45,142 nt of DNA, from positions 1-45,142 of the forward strand of contig JAFQCH010000010.1 of the NCBI GenBank assembly GCA_017416485.1, written 5' to 3'. Source of the stretch: Clostridia bacterium (GTDB lineage: Bacteria; Bacillota; Clostridia; Oscillospirales; Acutalibacteraceae). Every line of letters starts with the position of its first letter. Position 1 is the first letter of the stretch. Positions 8,013 through 14,559 of this stretch are shown here, in pieces. The notes beneath the pieces are model-generated. The model was not told the origin of the DNA and searched no databases. It was given only the letters and a program-made list of their open reading frames with translations. A program made the translations under genes and the position numbers.

Positions 8013-8137
8013 GAAAATGCTTCGCATTTTCCGTGCTTGGGTTTGCACCCTGCGCACTTCGCACCTGAAAACGATTATCAATCGTTTTCTGCACGGTGCT
8101 CACCCTCTCAGGGTTCGAGTCCGAACGGACTCTGAAC
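8013..8137. other. Palindrome-rich insert between the two tRNA-Thr tail copies
   Basis: The 125 bases are built from short perfect foldbacks: GAAAATGC-TTC-GCATTTTC (8014-8032), GAAAACGATT-ATC-AATCGTTTTC (8076-8098) and GAGTCCG-AA-CGGACTC (8117-8132), the last one next to a T-arm-like GGTTCGAGTCC. No gene is seen. Confidence 0.7.
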
Positions 8138-8163
8138 AAAAAAGGTGGAGCTGGTGGACGGAC
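8138..8163 (-). repeat. Direct repeat copy 2: native 3' end of tRNA-Thr
   Basis: Same 26 bases as 7987-8012, here in their functional place at the 3' end of the intact tRNA-Thr gene. Confidence 0.9.
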
Positions 8164-8221
8164 TCGAACCCCCGACCTGCTGATTACAAATCAGCTGCTC
8201 TACCAACTGAGCTACACCAGC
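8146..8221 (-). tRNA. tRNA-Thr (TGT)
   Basis: The minus strand gives a complete cloverleaf: acceptor GCTGGTG/CACCAGC, D-arm AGCTCAGTTGGTAGAGC, anticodon arm CTGATTTGTAATCAG with TGT, T-arm CGGGGGTTCGAGTCC and encoded CCA. The short T-run just past CCA may act as terminator. Confidence 0.95.
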
Positions 8222-8314
8222 GTGTAGGTTTTGCGCTGAACGCAAGTGATAATATAGCACATAAAACTGCATTCGTCAAGACCTTTTTTTAAAAAATTCA
8301 AAAAATTTGCACTG

Positions 8315-8998
8315 TTATTTATATTTTTTTTCGAGCTTCGGAGAAAGGGGTGAAAAATCGAAGCATTTATCGAGCAGTTTTCCGCATCCCGCAATAACAG
8401 GCGCATTGGCAAGCGTGAGGATGACGGTACCAACGCCGATTCCTTTAAAACCTTTGAACAAGACAAGGGTGAGTGTGACGGAAACAAGCAGACAGCCGCC
8501 GTCAAAAATGTATTTCACCTTTTCATTGGGTTTGTTAAACACTGCGGCACATTCGGTGACGAACAGCTCATAAATCTGCAACGGCAGATAGGTGCGGAAG
8601 AAAAATGCAATCGCAAGCGAGGTGATCACACCGCCCGCAACAAAGCAAACAATGCGCACGGGCATCTGTTCAAACGGCTGCCCGCCGCCCAGCAACAGAA
8701 GCATCAGGTCAAGCACCTTGCCGTAAATCACTGCGGTCAGGAAGCACAGAAAGTATTTGACCCTGACCCTGCGCACAACTGCAATCATCACCAGCAACAG
8801 CACACCTTGAAAACAGTATTCGGTGGTGCCCAGCGAGAAAGACGGAAAAAATTCTGAGATTTTTGCATGCAGGATATACGGCGGGGCGGCAATCATGGAC
8901 ACGCCGAAATCGGCCTTGATCGTCAGCGCAACGCCGAACGCACAAAAGATGATGCCGCAGATCCATGCAGCTTCTGCAAAACGGGGGATTTTTTTCAT
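8315..8998 (-). CDS. YczE/YyaS/YitT-like integral membrane protein (DUF6198-type)
   Basis: A 227-aa protein with about five to six membrane helices. The N-terminus (MKKIPRFAEAAWICGIIFCA, then FGVALTIKADFGVSMIAAPPY) is characteristic of the YczE/YitT group, which share a small-residue-rich first helix and an ADFG/SP-like motif. Members are found throughout Firmicutes without a settled biochemical function. The gene is monocistronic, transcribed towards tRNA-Thr, and ends in a lysine-rich tail. The ATG at 8998 follows an A/G-rich stretch (AAAAGAGATCATC) that can serve as ribosome site. Confidence 0.8.
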   Translation of the reverse strand: MKKIPRFAEAAWICGIIFCAFGVALTIKADFGVSMIAAPPYILHAKISEFFPSFSLGTTEYCFQGVLLLVMIAVVRRVRVKYFLCFLTAVIYGKVLDLMLLLLGGGQPFEQMPVRIVCFVAGGVITSLAIAFFFRTYLPLQIYELFVTECAAVFNKPNEKVKYIFDGGCLLVSVTLTLVLFKGFKGIGVGTVILTLANAPVIAGCGKLLDKCFDFSPLSPKLEKKYK

Positions 8999-9152
8999 GA
9001 TGATCTCTTTTCTATATTTTTATGAGCAAAATTTTTCCGCAATGAGCAACATTATAGCCGTTTTGGTGCGGGTTGTCAATTCAATAAATTGCGGTTTATT
9101 TACATTGCATTTTGCCGCCAAAAAAAATTTTCAACTTTTTTTGAAAAAGGTA

Positions 9153-9208
9153 TTGACAAACGGCGAAAAACAAGTATAATAACGATAGTGATTATCGTTA
9201 GCGATAAC
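9153..9208 (+). promoter_or_regulatory. Promoter with overlapping palindromic operator for the Fur-family gene
   Basis: TTGACA (9153-9158), 16 bases, TATAAT (9175-9180). Directly after the -10 box, AACGATA-GTGAT-TATCGTT (9181-9199) forms a perfect inverted repeat, and TTATCG-TTAG-CGATAA (9192-9207) forms a second one overlapping it. The position at the transcription start fits repression by the encoded Fur-type protein. The exact recognition class (Fur, PerR or Zur) is not decided by the sequence. Confidence 0.7.
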
Positions 9209-9231
9209 ACAAAGCCGAAAGGAGAATAAAA

Positions 9232-9609
9232 ATGGTCAGTCAAAGACACTCCCGACAGCGGGACGCAGTGTACGCCCACCTGTGTGCACGGTATGACCAC
9301 CCCACGGCAGAGGAAATTTATTTTTCCGTCAAGCAGGAATTCCCCGCTTTGAGTCTGGCAACGGTCTACCGCAATCTCACCCAGCTGTGTGAAGAAGGCA
9401 AGGCGCAAAAAATTGCCGCCGACGGTGTGGTACGGTTCGACGGAAATGCCTGCGGTCACAGCCACCTCATCTGCAACAACTGCCGCGCGGTCATCGACCT
9501 GCCGCTGGATGCAGAACCGATCATCGAACAGGCAAGAACGATGACCGACAGCGAAATCCTGTCAGGTGCAATCATGTTGTACGGCACCTGCAAAAAATGT
9601 AAAGCATAA
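9232..9609 (+). CDS. Fur family transcriptional regulator (PerR-like)
   Basis: A 125-aa protein with the Fur layout: an N-terminal winged helix ending in LSLATVYRNLTQLCEEG, the HPTAEEIY segment, a metal-binding RFDGNACGHSHLICNNC region, and two CxxC pairs (CNNC and CKKC) for structural zinc. The His-Asp-His set is consistent with PerR or Fur. A reverse rubrerythrin, a typical PerR target in clostridia, follows 60 bases downstream, and the gene's own promoter carries overlapping palindromes. Peroxide sensing with autoregulation is therefore the favoured reading, while iron sensing remains possible. The AAGGAG ribosome site is well placed. Confidence 0.88.
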   Translation: MVSQRHSRQRDAVYAHLCARYDHPTAEEIYFSVKQEFPALSLATVYRNLTQLCEEGKAQKIAADGVVRFDGNACGHSHLICNNCRAVIDLPLDAEPIIEQARTMTDSEILSGAIMLYGTCKKCKA

Positions 9610-9623
9610 CACGAAAGTGTTAT
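9606..9623 (+). promoter_or_regulatory. Perfect inverted repeat between fur-like and rubrerythrin genes
   Basis: ATAACAC-GAAA-GTGTTAT overlaps the stop of the regulator gene. It has no T-run, so it is more likely an operator or mRNA structure than a terminator. The half site ATAACAC also occurs at 9204-9210 in the regulator promoter, hinting at shared control. Confidence 0.5.
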
Positions 9624-9669
9624 CATAAATCAAAACTTATTTTATATGTATTTTATGGAGGTAATGAAA

Positions 9670-10257
9670 ATGAAGAAGTTTGTTTGTTCCGTTTGCGGTT
9701 ATGTTCACGAAGGTGACGCAGCTCCCGAAAGATGCCCCGTTTGCAAGGTTCCCGCTGAAAAGTTCAACGAAGTCGTCGGCGAAATGAAGCTGGCAGCCGA
9801 ACACGAATACGGCGTTTATGCAAAGACCGTCAAGAACAATCCCGACATCTCTGAAGAAGACAAGAAATATATCTTTGAACAGCTCATGGCCAACTTCAAC
9901 GGCGAATGCTCCGAAGTCGGTATGTATCTGTGCATGGCTCGCATTGCACACCGTGAAGGCTATCCCGAAGTCGGCCTGTATTGGGAAAAGGCAGCTTACG
10001 AAGAAGCAGAACACGCAGCAAAGTTTGCCGAACTGCTCGGTGAAGACCTCGAACCCATGATGAAGGCTACCACCAAGGACAACCTGAAGTGGCGTGTGGA
10101 TTGCGAATACGGCGCAACCCAGGGCAAGTTCGACCTCGCCGCCTGCGCAAAGAAGAACGGCCTGGATGCAATCCACGACACCGTCCACGAAATGGCACGC
10201 GATGAAGCTCGCCACGGCAGAGGACTTGAAGGTCTGCTCAAGAGATATTTTGGTTAA
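9670..10257 (+). CDS. Reverse rubrerythrin (rubredoxin domain first)
   Basis: A 195-aa protein with an N-terminal rubredoxin-like domain ([10 protein letters not shown] ... [11 protein letters not shown], residues 6-32) followed by a four-helix rubrerythrin domain containing two diiron ligand sets ([19 protein letters not shown] and [16 protein letters not shown]). Rubredoxin placed before the diiron domain defines the reverse rubrerythrins of clostridia, which act as NADH-dependent peroxidases together with an electron-transfer partner. The ATG at 9670 is eight bases from GGAGG; the earlier ATG at 9664 is too close. Its codons for the last 11 residues occur again at 10534 and 23305 (see repeats). 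It is probably controlled by the upstream Fur/PerR-type gene. Confidence 0.93.
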   Translation: MKKFVCSVCGYVHEGDAAPERCPVCKVPAEKFNEVVGEMKLAAEHEYGVYAKTVKNNPDISEEDKKYIFEQLMANFNGECSEVGMYLCMARIAHREGYPEVGLYWEKAAYEEAEHAAKFAELLGEDLEPMMKATTKDNLKWRVDCEYGATQGKFDLAACAKKNGLDAIHDTVHEMARDEARHGRGLEGLLKRYFG

Positions 10258-10259
10258 TT
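10227..10259 (+). repeat. Rubrerythrin 3'-end repeat, copy 1 (functional gene end)
   Basis: Encodes [13 protein letters not shown] of the intact gene plus four downstream bases. It matches 10534-10566 with one mismatch in 33 bases, and 23305-23336 equally closely. Confidence 0.9.
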
Positions 10260-10261
10260 CC

Positions 10262-10513
10262 ATGAAACTTGAAGTTGAAATTGAGCCTTATGATGACGGT
10301 ACATCAGTCAATTATGTTGACGGAAGCGAAATAATCTGCCAACAAGACGGTGATGCCGTTCTTATCAAAGCAAATGCAGAGGGTTTACAGCAGCTTGCAA
10401 GCATTTGTCTGACTTTGGCTCAAAACGATGCACCAAGCGGAAGTCACCTTCATCTTGATGAATCCAACTTTTTTGAAGGCGGATCGCTTGAACTGACCAT
10501 TGCAAAAAAATAA
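10262..10513 (+). CDS. Imm32-like small protein (immunity protein 32 family)
   Basis: An 83-aa protein with the C-terminal pattern of Imm32: ANAEGLQQLASICLTLAQND, then SGSHLHLDE and GGSLELTIAKK. Imm32 proteins are thought to be antitoxins or immunity proteins to polymorphic toxins; no toxin gene is nearby, so this one would be an orphan. The gene starts two bases after the rubrerythrin TAA and has no clear ribosome site of its own except AAGAGA-type sequence, so it may be translated by coupling. It lies in a 274-base cassette between two copies of the rubrerythrin 3' end, strongly suggesting insertion. The family assignment is from pattern memory. Confidence 0.65.
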   Translation: MKLEVEIEPYDDGTSVNYVDGSEIICQQDGDAVLIKANAEGLQQLASICLTLAQNDAPSGSHLHLDESNFFEGGSLELTIAKK

Positions 10514-10533
10514 TGCATGCACGGCAAGACATC

Positions 10534-10566
10534 TGAAGGTCTGCTCAAGAGATACTTTGGTTAATT
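10534..10566 (+). repeat. Rubrerythrin 3'-end repeat, copy 2
   Basis: Second copy of the gene end (encoding [13 protein letters not shown] in frame with a preceding HGK), followed by the hairpin that probably was the native rubrerythrin terminator. The bases before it (CACGGC) still match the true gene. Confidence 0.9.
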
Positions 10567-10574
10567 TTTTTTCA

Positions 10575-10597
10575 GGGGGAGCAGACAATGCTCCCCC
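10575..10597 (+). terminator. GC-rich hairpin after rubrerythrin repeat copy 2
   Basis: GGGGGAGCA-GACAA-TGCTCCCCC, perfect 9-bp stem. A T-run lies before and not after it, so termination strength is uncertain. The same hairpin occurs at 23343-23365. Confidence 0.6.
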
Positions 10598-10689
10598 CAC
10601 TTTGTTCTCCGGCAGCGGTTGTTGAAAAATTTTTATGTTATTACTATGAAAATTTTCCAATGTTCACTGCATGAAAGGAGTTTTTTGAA

Positions 10690-11322
10690 ATGTTTGAAAA
10701 AATCATCATTACTCTGATTCTTGTGCTGGCCGCGGTGCTGGTGTTTTCGGGCTGCACAACCGCAGACCGCATTGAGGATGCTGTTGAAAGCAAGGCAGAT
10801 GCGGTGGAGGATATGATCGAAAGCAAATTCGACCCCATCGAAGATGCAGTTGAAAGCCGTGTCGATGCCGTTGAGGATGCCCTTCTCGGCAATCCGACCC
10901 ATGCCGCACCGACAGGTGAAGCCGTCACGCCGACAAGTGTGCCTGCGCAAGACCCCATCATTCCTGCAGAACCCACACCCGTCACAAACCCGGCGCAGGA
11001 ATCCATTGACAAGGTTGCTGATATCCTCGGCGGCATTCTCAAAGAACAGGCTTCGGGTGTAACCGTGCCCGATTCCGTGGTTGACAGCGGCGTTTCCTCA
11101 TCCCTCGAGCAGCCTGTTTTCATCACACCCGAAGAAGCAAAGCGCATTGCCCTTGACCACGCAGGTGTATCGGCAGAGGATGCTGTTTTCGACCGCACCG
11201 AACGAGATTACGACAACGGCATTTATCATTACGAGGTGGAATTCCGTGTCGGGCTGATCGAATACGAATACGACATCCACGCCGAAACAGGTGAAATTTT
11301 ATCCTTTGAAAAAGACCGATAA
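10690..11322 (+). CDS. PepSY-domain lipoprotein with 22-residue helical repeat
   Basis: A 210-aa protein. A type II signal peptide ends in the lipobox VFSGC (Cys near residue 21), so the protein should be anchored to the outer face of the membrane. Residues 26-70 contain two copies of a 22-residue amphipathic repeat (IEDAVESKADAVED and IEDAVESRVDAVED), likely a long helix. A Pro/Thr-rich linker follows, then a PepSY-like domain (FITPEEAKRIALDHAGV ... YHYEVEFRVGLIEYEYDIHA, residues 140-208), a fold linked to protease inhibition or envelope sensing. AAAGGAG precedes the ATG. It stands alone and is closed by a strong terminator. Function unknown. Confidence 0.8.
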   Translation: MFEKIIITLILVLAAVLVFSGCTTADRIEDAVESKADAVEDMIESKFDPIEDAVESRVDAVEDALLGNPTHAAPTGEAVTPTSVPAQDPIIPAEPTPVTNPAQESIDKVADILGGILKEQASGVTVPDSVVDSGVSSSLEQPVFITPEEAKRIALDHAGVSAEDAVFDRTERDYDNGIYHYEVEFRVGLIEYEYDIHAETGEILSFEKDR

Positions 11323-11532
11323 TCCTTCCTTTTCATATCTCCAAAAAAGCAGAACCGCCTTGTTCCCGAGAAAGGAACAAGGCGGTTTTGTCAAAAATAC
11401 TATGTTAAAATGCGAGTATGAGTTGAATATCTCAATATATTCCTGATTCAGTTTATCTATATATGCATCTTGCCAAACAGGTACCTTTCCTCGAAAGAGT
11501 TGCCAATCTTTTTCTGATATTTCTTTTGGCAT
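11299..11532 (-). pseudogene. Truncated small gene at the end of the HipA-like operon
   Basis: The first 36 residues (MPKEISEKDWQLFRGKVPVW, then YIDKLNQEYIEIF) look like the start of a roughly 110-aa helical protein that follows HipA-like genes in other Firmicutes. The rest of the frame reads backwards through the lipoprotein terminator and the end of that gene, so the original C-terminus is gone. AAAGGAGATCATT places a good ribosome site before the ATG at 11532. Family recall is not exact and no function is known. Confidence 0.5.
11353..11390 (+). terminator. Terminator of the PepSY lipoprotein gene
   Basis: Perfect 14-bp stem AACCGCCTTGTTCC / GGAACAAGGCGGTT (11353-11366 and 11374-11387) continuing into four T. 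It can also work on the minus strand. Confidence 0.85.
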
Positions 11533-11549
11533 AATGATCTCCTTTATAT

Positions 11550-11657
11550 TTATTCTTTACCGCAACATCTTTTATATTTCTTACCAGTCATCAAGCTCGA
11601 AAGGCGTATGTCCCCTGTGTGTATGTTTATCGCTCCTCTGAATTGCTTTATACTCAC
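11550..11657 (-). CDS. 35-aa ORF overlapping the HipA-like stop codon, SEC-C-like tail
   Basis: The GTG at 11657 overlaps the HipA-like TGA in a GTGA arrangement typical of coupled translation. The product starts MSIKQFRGAINIHTGDIRLS and ends TGKKYKRCCGKE, where GKKYKRCCGK equals the second half of a SEC-C zinc motif; the first CxC half is absent. A different frame of the same DNA encodes HTHRGHTPFELDDW before a TAA, so a frameshifted remnant is an alternative reading. Confidence 0.35.
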   Translation of the reverse strand: MSIKQFRGAINIHTGDIRLSSLMTGKKYKRCCGKE

Positions 11658-12475
11658 TTGTTGAATTTTTGCCTTACAAGGATACATTCCGTCACACGGT
11701 CGGCAATGATGCTTCTGTCACGCACGGGGTAATATTCGAGCATCGGGATCAGCAATTCATTTATTTCCGTTCGTGTAAACACGGGCATTTTCAGTTGCGC
11801 TCCGTAAAGCGCTCGTGCCGTATTGATCTGACGGTTAAAGCTGGTGTTGAACGGACGCGCAACAATGTCTTTTATAAGTCCTTTGGGATCAATATCCATC
11901 GGAGAAAACTGCGTATTTGAAAGCAGTCCGGCACCGTTATCAAAAATCGGGCAGTATCTGAATTTTCCGTTTTGCTCAATGACCGCTATGTTGTTGAGGT
12001 GGCGATCGTCATTCAGAAACAGCGCATCCGTTTCAAAAAGCAATGTGAGATACTGCGGAAATTCTGCAAGCCCCGTATGTTCAGCGGTTACTTCTGCAAG
12101 ATACTGAATTCGCTTTTTGTCGCTGCTGAGCCGTTCCAGTTTATCTTTGAGTGGAGCACCAAGCTGACGGGATAACAAATGGTTAAGCGTAATAATAGAT
12201 TGTCCGTCCTCCAAAAAGTTGTTGCTTGCACAGCCTGTTCTGTCTCTGCCGTGAACATGCAGCCGTTCCGGTTCATAACGAACGAATGTGAACGGTGTTT
12301 CGGATTCAATGTTGCTTTTTTCAAGCAGCTTTGATATGAAGGTTTCTGCCAAGGCCTCGTAACCGAATTGATCGAGCTTATACCATTTATTTGTCTCTTT
12401 ATCAAGCCACTTTTCCTGATTGCCCTTTGAAGATGTTTCGGCAACCTTTTCGTTCGTTACAAGTTTTACTGTCAC
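11654..12475 (-). CDS. HipA-like serine/threonine kinase (toxin-type)
   Basis: A 273-aa protein with the C-terminal HipA kinase core: catalytic FLNDDRHLNNIAV (residues about 172-184) and the metal-binding CPIFDNGAGLLS shortly after. The N-terminal HipA subdomain is missing, so it belongs to the short HipA/CtkA-like group. HipA kinases phosphorylate translation factors and cause growth arrest; the target here is unknown. The GTG at 12475 is preferred because GGAGGAG lies six bases upstream and it overlaps the stop of the AbrB-like gene (GTGA); the ATG at 12499 would lie inside that gene. The pair behaves like a toxin-antitoxin operon. Confidence 0.8.
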   Translation of the reverse strand: MTVKLVTNEKVAETSSKGNQEKWLDKETNKWYKLDQFGYEALAETFISKLLEKSNIESETPFTFVRYEPERLHVHGRDRTGCASNNFLEDGQSIITLNHLLSRQLGAPLKDKLERLSSDKKRIQYLAEVTAEHTGLAEFPQYLTLLFETDALFLNDDRHLNNIAVIEQNGKFRYCPIFDNGAGLLSNTQFSPMDIDPKGLIKDIVARPFNTSFNRQINTARALYGAQLKMPVFTRTEINELLIPMLEYYPVRDRSIIADRVTECILVRQKFNK

Positions 12476-13005
12476 AGTATCTCCTCCAATTGAATCCATT
12501 GGTTGTCTTCTGCCATTCTGCCGCTTGTTTTTTTGATGATTGCAAGCGGGTTATATTCGTCCACTCCGATTGCTTCCAGATATTCTCTGATGCCGCTGCG
12601 GCTTCGCGGCACGCAACGTTCCTCCAGAAAATTCTGAAAATCCTCCCAGGTCGGCACTTCGTTGTTGCCAAATGCGGTTTTTACGATATTCCCGGTTGTG
12701 TTTTTCACAGACACCGTTTTGTCCGTAAAGTCTGCAACAATTTTGCTGCATAACACATCTTTGTCATAAAACGAAAGCTTCATCAGGCTGTGACCAAGCG
12801 ATTTTTTGTTTTCCAGAAACTGATCCACAGATAAATGCGGTAAGATAATAATCCTTTCACCATCAAATGCAATTTCCATTTCAGAATCCGCAAGTCCAAG
12901 TTCAACAATCCATTTGCTCGGCAAAGACACTTTATAGGTTTTGGAGTCTTTACCTGCGGTGCCGCCCGCTTTGCCGACAATTAAATTTGCAATTCTTCTT
13001 TCCAT
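12472..13005 (-). CDS. AbrB-like DNA-binding protein, probable antitoxin of the HipA-like kinase
   Basis: A 177-aa protein. Residues 1-55 (MERRIANLIVGKAGGTAGKD, then YKVSLPSKWIVELGL and IILP) form a swapped-hairpin AbrB-type DNA-binding domain. The C-terminal part has an acidic segment (VPTWEDFQNFLEERC, then IREYLEAIGVDEYNPLAII) that could contact the kinase. Unlike classical HipB it has no helix-turn-helix, so the pair is not a canonical hipBA. The ATG at 13005 is followed by the conserved region; the start is not fixed by a strong ribosome site. Its promoter contains a palindrome placed for autorepression. Confidence 0.7.
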   Translation of the reverse strand: MERRIANLIVGKAGGTAGKDSKTYKVSLPSKWIVELGLADSEMEIAFDGERIIILPHLSVDQFLENKKSLGHSLMKLSFYDKDVLCSKIVADFTDKTVSVKNTTGNIVKTAFGNNEVPTWEDFQNFLEERCVPRSRSGIREYLEAIGVDEYNPLAIIKKTSGRMAEDNQWIQLEEIL

Positions 13006-13021
13006 AATAATCACCATGAAA

Positions 13022-13050
13022 ATTATATTGCATTCGTAACGAATTGTCAA
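13022..13050 (-). promoter_or_regulatory. Promoter of the AbrB-like/HipA-like operon with operator in the spacer
   Basis: On the minus strand TTGACA (13050-13045), 17 bases, TATAAT (13027-13022). The spacer contains the perfect palindrome ATTCGTAACGAAT (13032-13044), ideally placed for a repressor that competes with RNA polymerase. Confidence 0.8.
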
Positions 13051-13077
13051 TATTATTCTCTTTTTTATTATATAGGA

Positions 13078-13100
13078 AATTGCTCGCGTTGTGAGCAATT
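13078..13100. promoter_or_regulatory. Inverted repeat upstream of the operon promoter
   Basis: AATTGCTC-7 bases-GAGCAATT, 27 bases upstream of the -35 box of the minus-strand promoter. Could be a second operator or a terminator-like foldback for nothing visible. Confidence 0.4.
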
Positions 13101-13104
13101 TGCA

Positions 13105-13347
13105 TATAACAAAAACACCTTTTCGCCCCCAAGATTGGGGGACGGGGGGTTGATTCGTCGAAGACGATTTTTTATTTCAGCAATAAATATATCATTGGAA
13201 ACTCTGAAAAAACAGGGATTTTTTGTGCTGAAAAAACAATAAGTCCGATGCTGCAGGCTTTTGCGGTGCTTTTTCTTTTTGCCTCGGCAACGATTATCTT
13301 TTATTGTTAATAAAATAAAAAATAAAAAACAACCATCGTGAAAAGTA
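13105..13347. other. Intergenic DNA with foldbacks, no gene
   Basis: Contains CCCCCAA-GA-TTGGGGG (13126-13141) and TCGTC-GAA-GACGA followed by TTTTTT (13155-13173), the second resembling a plus-strand terminator. The rest is AT-rich and shows no open frame with a ribosome site. Confidence 0.5.
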
Positions 13348-13376
13348 TTGAAAAAAGAAAGAAAATGCGTTATATT
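13348..13376 (+). promoter_or_regulatory. Candidate promoter of the pilus operon
   Basis: TTGAAA (13348-13353), 17 bases, TATATT (13371-13376), leaving an untranslated leader of about 80 bases before the first gene. Confidence 0.45.
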
Positions 13377-13462
13377 ATAATGTGGACAGTAAGACTATAA
13401 TTTCGCAAATACAGCATTATAATTTATTTTTCACAGAGAAAACTGAAGGAGTTACGGTTCAC

Positions 13463-13891
13463 ATGACAACGAAAGAACTCAGAAAAATGAGTCGTCTTGA
13501 ATTGCTTGAATTGCTTCTTGATGCCGGCAAGGAAAACAAAAAGCTGAAAGAGCAGGTACAAAAGCTGACCGCAGAAAATGAAGCATTGCAGCAGCTTGAC
13601 AGCCTTTCGGTTCTGACCCGTCAGCTTGAAAATTCCTTACAATCTGCAAACAGATTGCAGGCATCCCTGCAGGCAAATACAGGGCAGGCGCAAACAGCTG
13701 CTCCGAAAAACAGCGGCAATGCACAGGCGAAGCCTGTTCTTCGGGATGTCCCCCTGCCGGCAGACAGAGAAATATACAGGCAGATGCTGCGCTTTTTTGC
13801 GAAGCAGGATGAAAAAATCAATATTTTTCCCGACGAGCTTGCGAACATCGTCAGATTACGCTTAAAAAATTTGCTTGAAAAATCCAATTGA
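13463..13891 (+). CDS. Coiled-coil protein at the head of the pilus operon
   Basis: A 142-aa soluble protein. It opens with MTTKELRKMSRLELLELLLD, continues as a coiled coil (KENKKLKEQVQKLTAENEAL and on to about residue 75), passes a Gln/Ala-rich linker and ends in a short charged domain. GAAGGAG precedes the ATG at 13463; the longer frame from 13382 lacks a ribosome site. Similar short coiled-coil proteins with the TTKELxxxSRxxLLE start are found before signal peptidase and LPxTG genes in other clostridia. A cytoplasmic or membrane-associated assembly role is a guess from context. Confidence 0.65.
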   Translation: MTTKELRKMSRLELLELLLDAGKENKKLKEQVQKLTAENEALQQLDSLSVLTRQLENSLQSANRLQASLQANTGQAQTAAPKNSGNAQAKPVLRDVPLPADREIYRQMLRFFAKQDEKINIFPDELANIVRLRLKNLLEKSN

Positions 13892-13917
13892 TCCCTTTCA
13901 CAGGAGCGTTTTCCTCA

Positions 13918-14511
13918 ATGGTAAGAAAAAAACAAAAAAAGGCTTGGTCGTTACCCACAACGGCACAGATCGAAGCGGAAATTCTCAGAGAAAAATACAA
14001 TCGCAAATACAAGCAGGTGCTTCGCACCACCATGTATTCTCTGATTGTTGTTGCTGCCGTTGCCGTTCTGATTGCAACACTTGCGCTGCCGGTTCTTCAG
14101 ATTTCGGGCTCGAGCATGGAGCCGACCCTCCATGATGAAGAAATCGTCATTCTTCTGAAGACAACAAATCTTGAAAGAGAAGAGTTCTGCTGCTTCACAT
14201 ATCAGAACAAATTGCTCATTAAAAGAATCATCGGCTTGCCCGGCGATAAAATCAACATCGATGAAAACGGCAATGTCTATGTGAATGACGAGCTGCTCGA
14301 TGAGCCGTATATCACCGACAAGGCATTGGGCGAATGTGACATCACATTTCCATGCTATGTGACGGATAATCATTACTTTGTTTTAGGCGATCACCGTTCA
14401 ACCTCTATTGACAGCCGCAGCAGTGTGATCGGACTTGTCAGCGAAGAATACATTATCGGCAAGATATTTTTCAGAATATGGCCGTTTGACAAAATCAGCA
14501 TTATTAAATAA
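13918..14511 (+). CDS. lepB: Signal peptidase I of the pilus locus
   Basis: A 197-aa type I signal peptidase. A basic cytoplasmic N-terminus leads to one membrane helix (about residues 40-62), then the catalytic serine in SGSSMEPTL and the catalytic lysine in LIKRIIGLPGDKI, followed by the conserved GDHRSTSIDSRS box. It removes signal peptides outside the membrane; dedicated copies accompany Gram-positive pilus operons. CAGGAG precedes the ATG at 13918, making it a better start than the TTG at 13888 inside the previous gene end. The next gene follows after a short gap. Confidence 0.92.
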   Translation: MVRKKQKKAWSLPTTAQIEAEILREKYNRKYKQVLRTTMYSLIVVAAVAVLIATLALPVLQISGSSMEPTLHDEEIVILLKTTNLEREEFCCFTYQNKLLIKRIIGLPGDKINIDENGNVYVNDELLDEPYITDKALGECDITFPCYVTDNHYFVLGDHRSTSIDSRSSVIGLVSEEYIIGKIFFRIWPFDKISIIK

Positions 14512-14559
14512 CATACATTTTGTAACAATATGCAAAAATCAAAAGAGGAGGTGGCAGGT

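Noticed and set aside
7918..8292. Short open frames across the tRNA-Tyr/tRNA-Thr region on both strands
   Set aside because: They translate tRNA and palindrome sequence; the tRNA structures explain the DNA.
13126..13150. G-rich stretch as a G-quadruplex
   Set aside because: Only two runs of five to six G are present; it is better explained as a hairpin CCCCCAA/TTGGGGG plus a G run.
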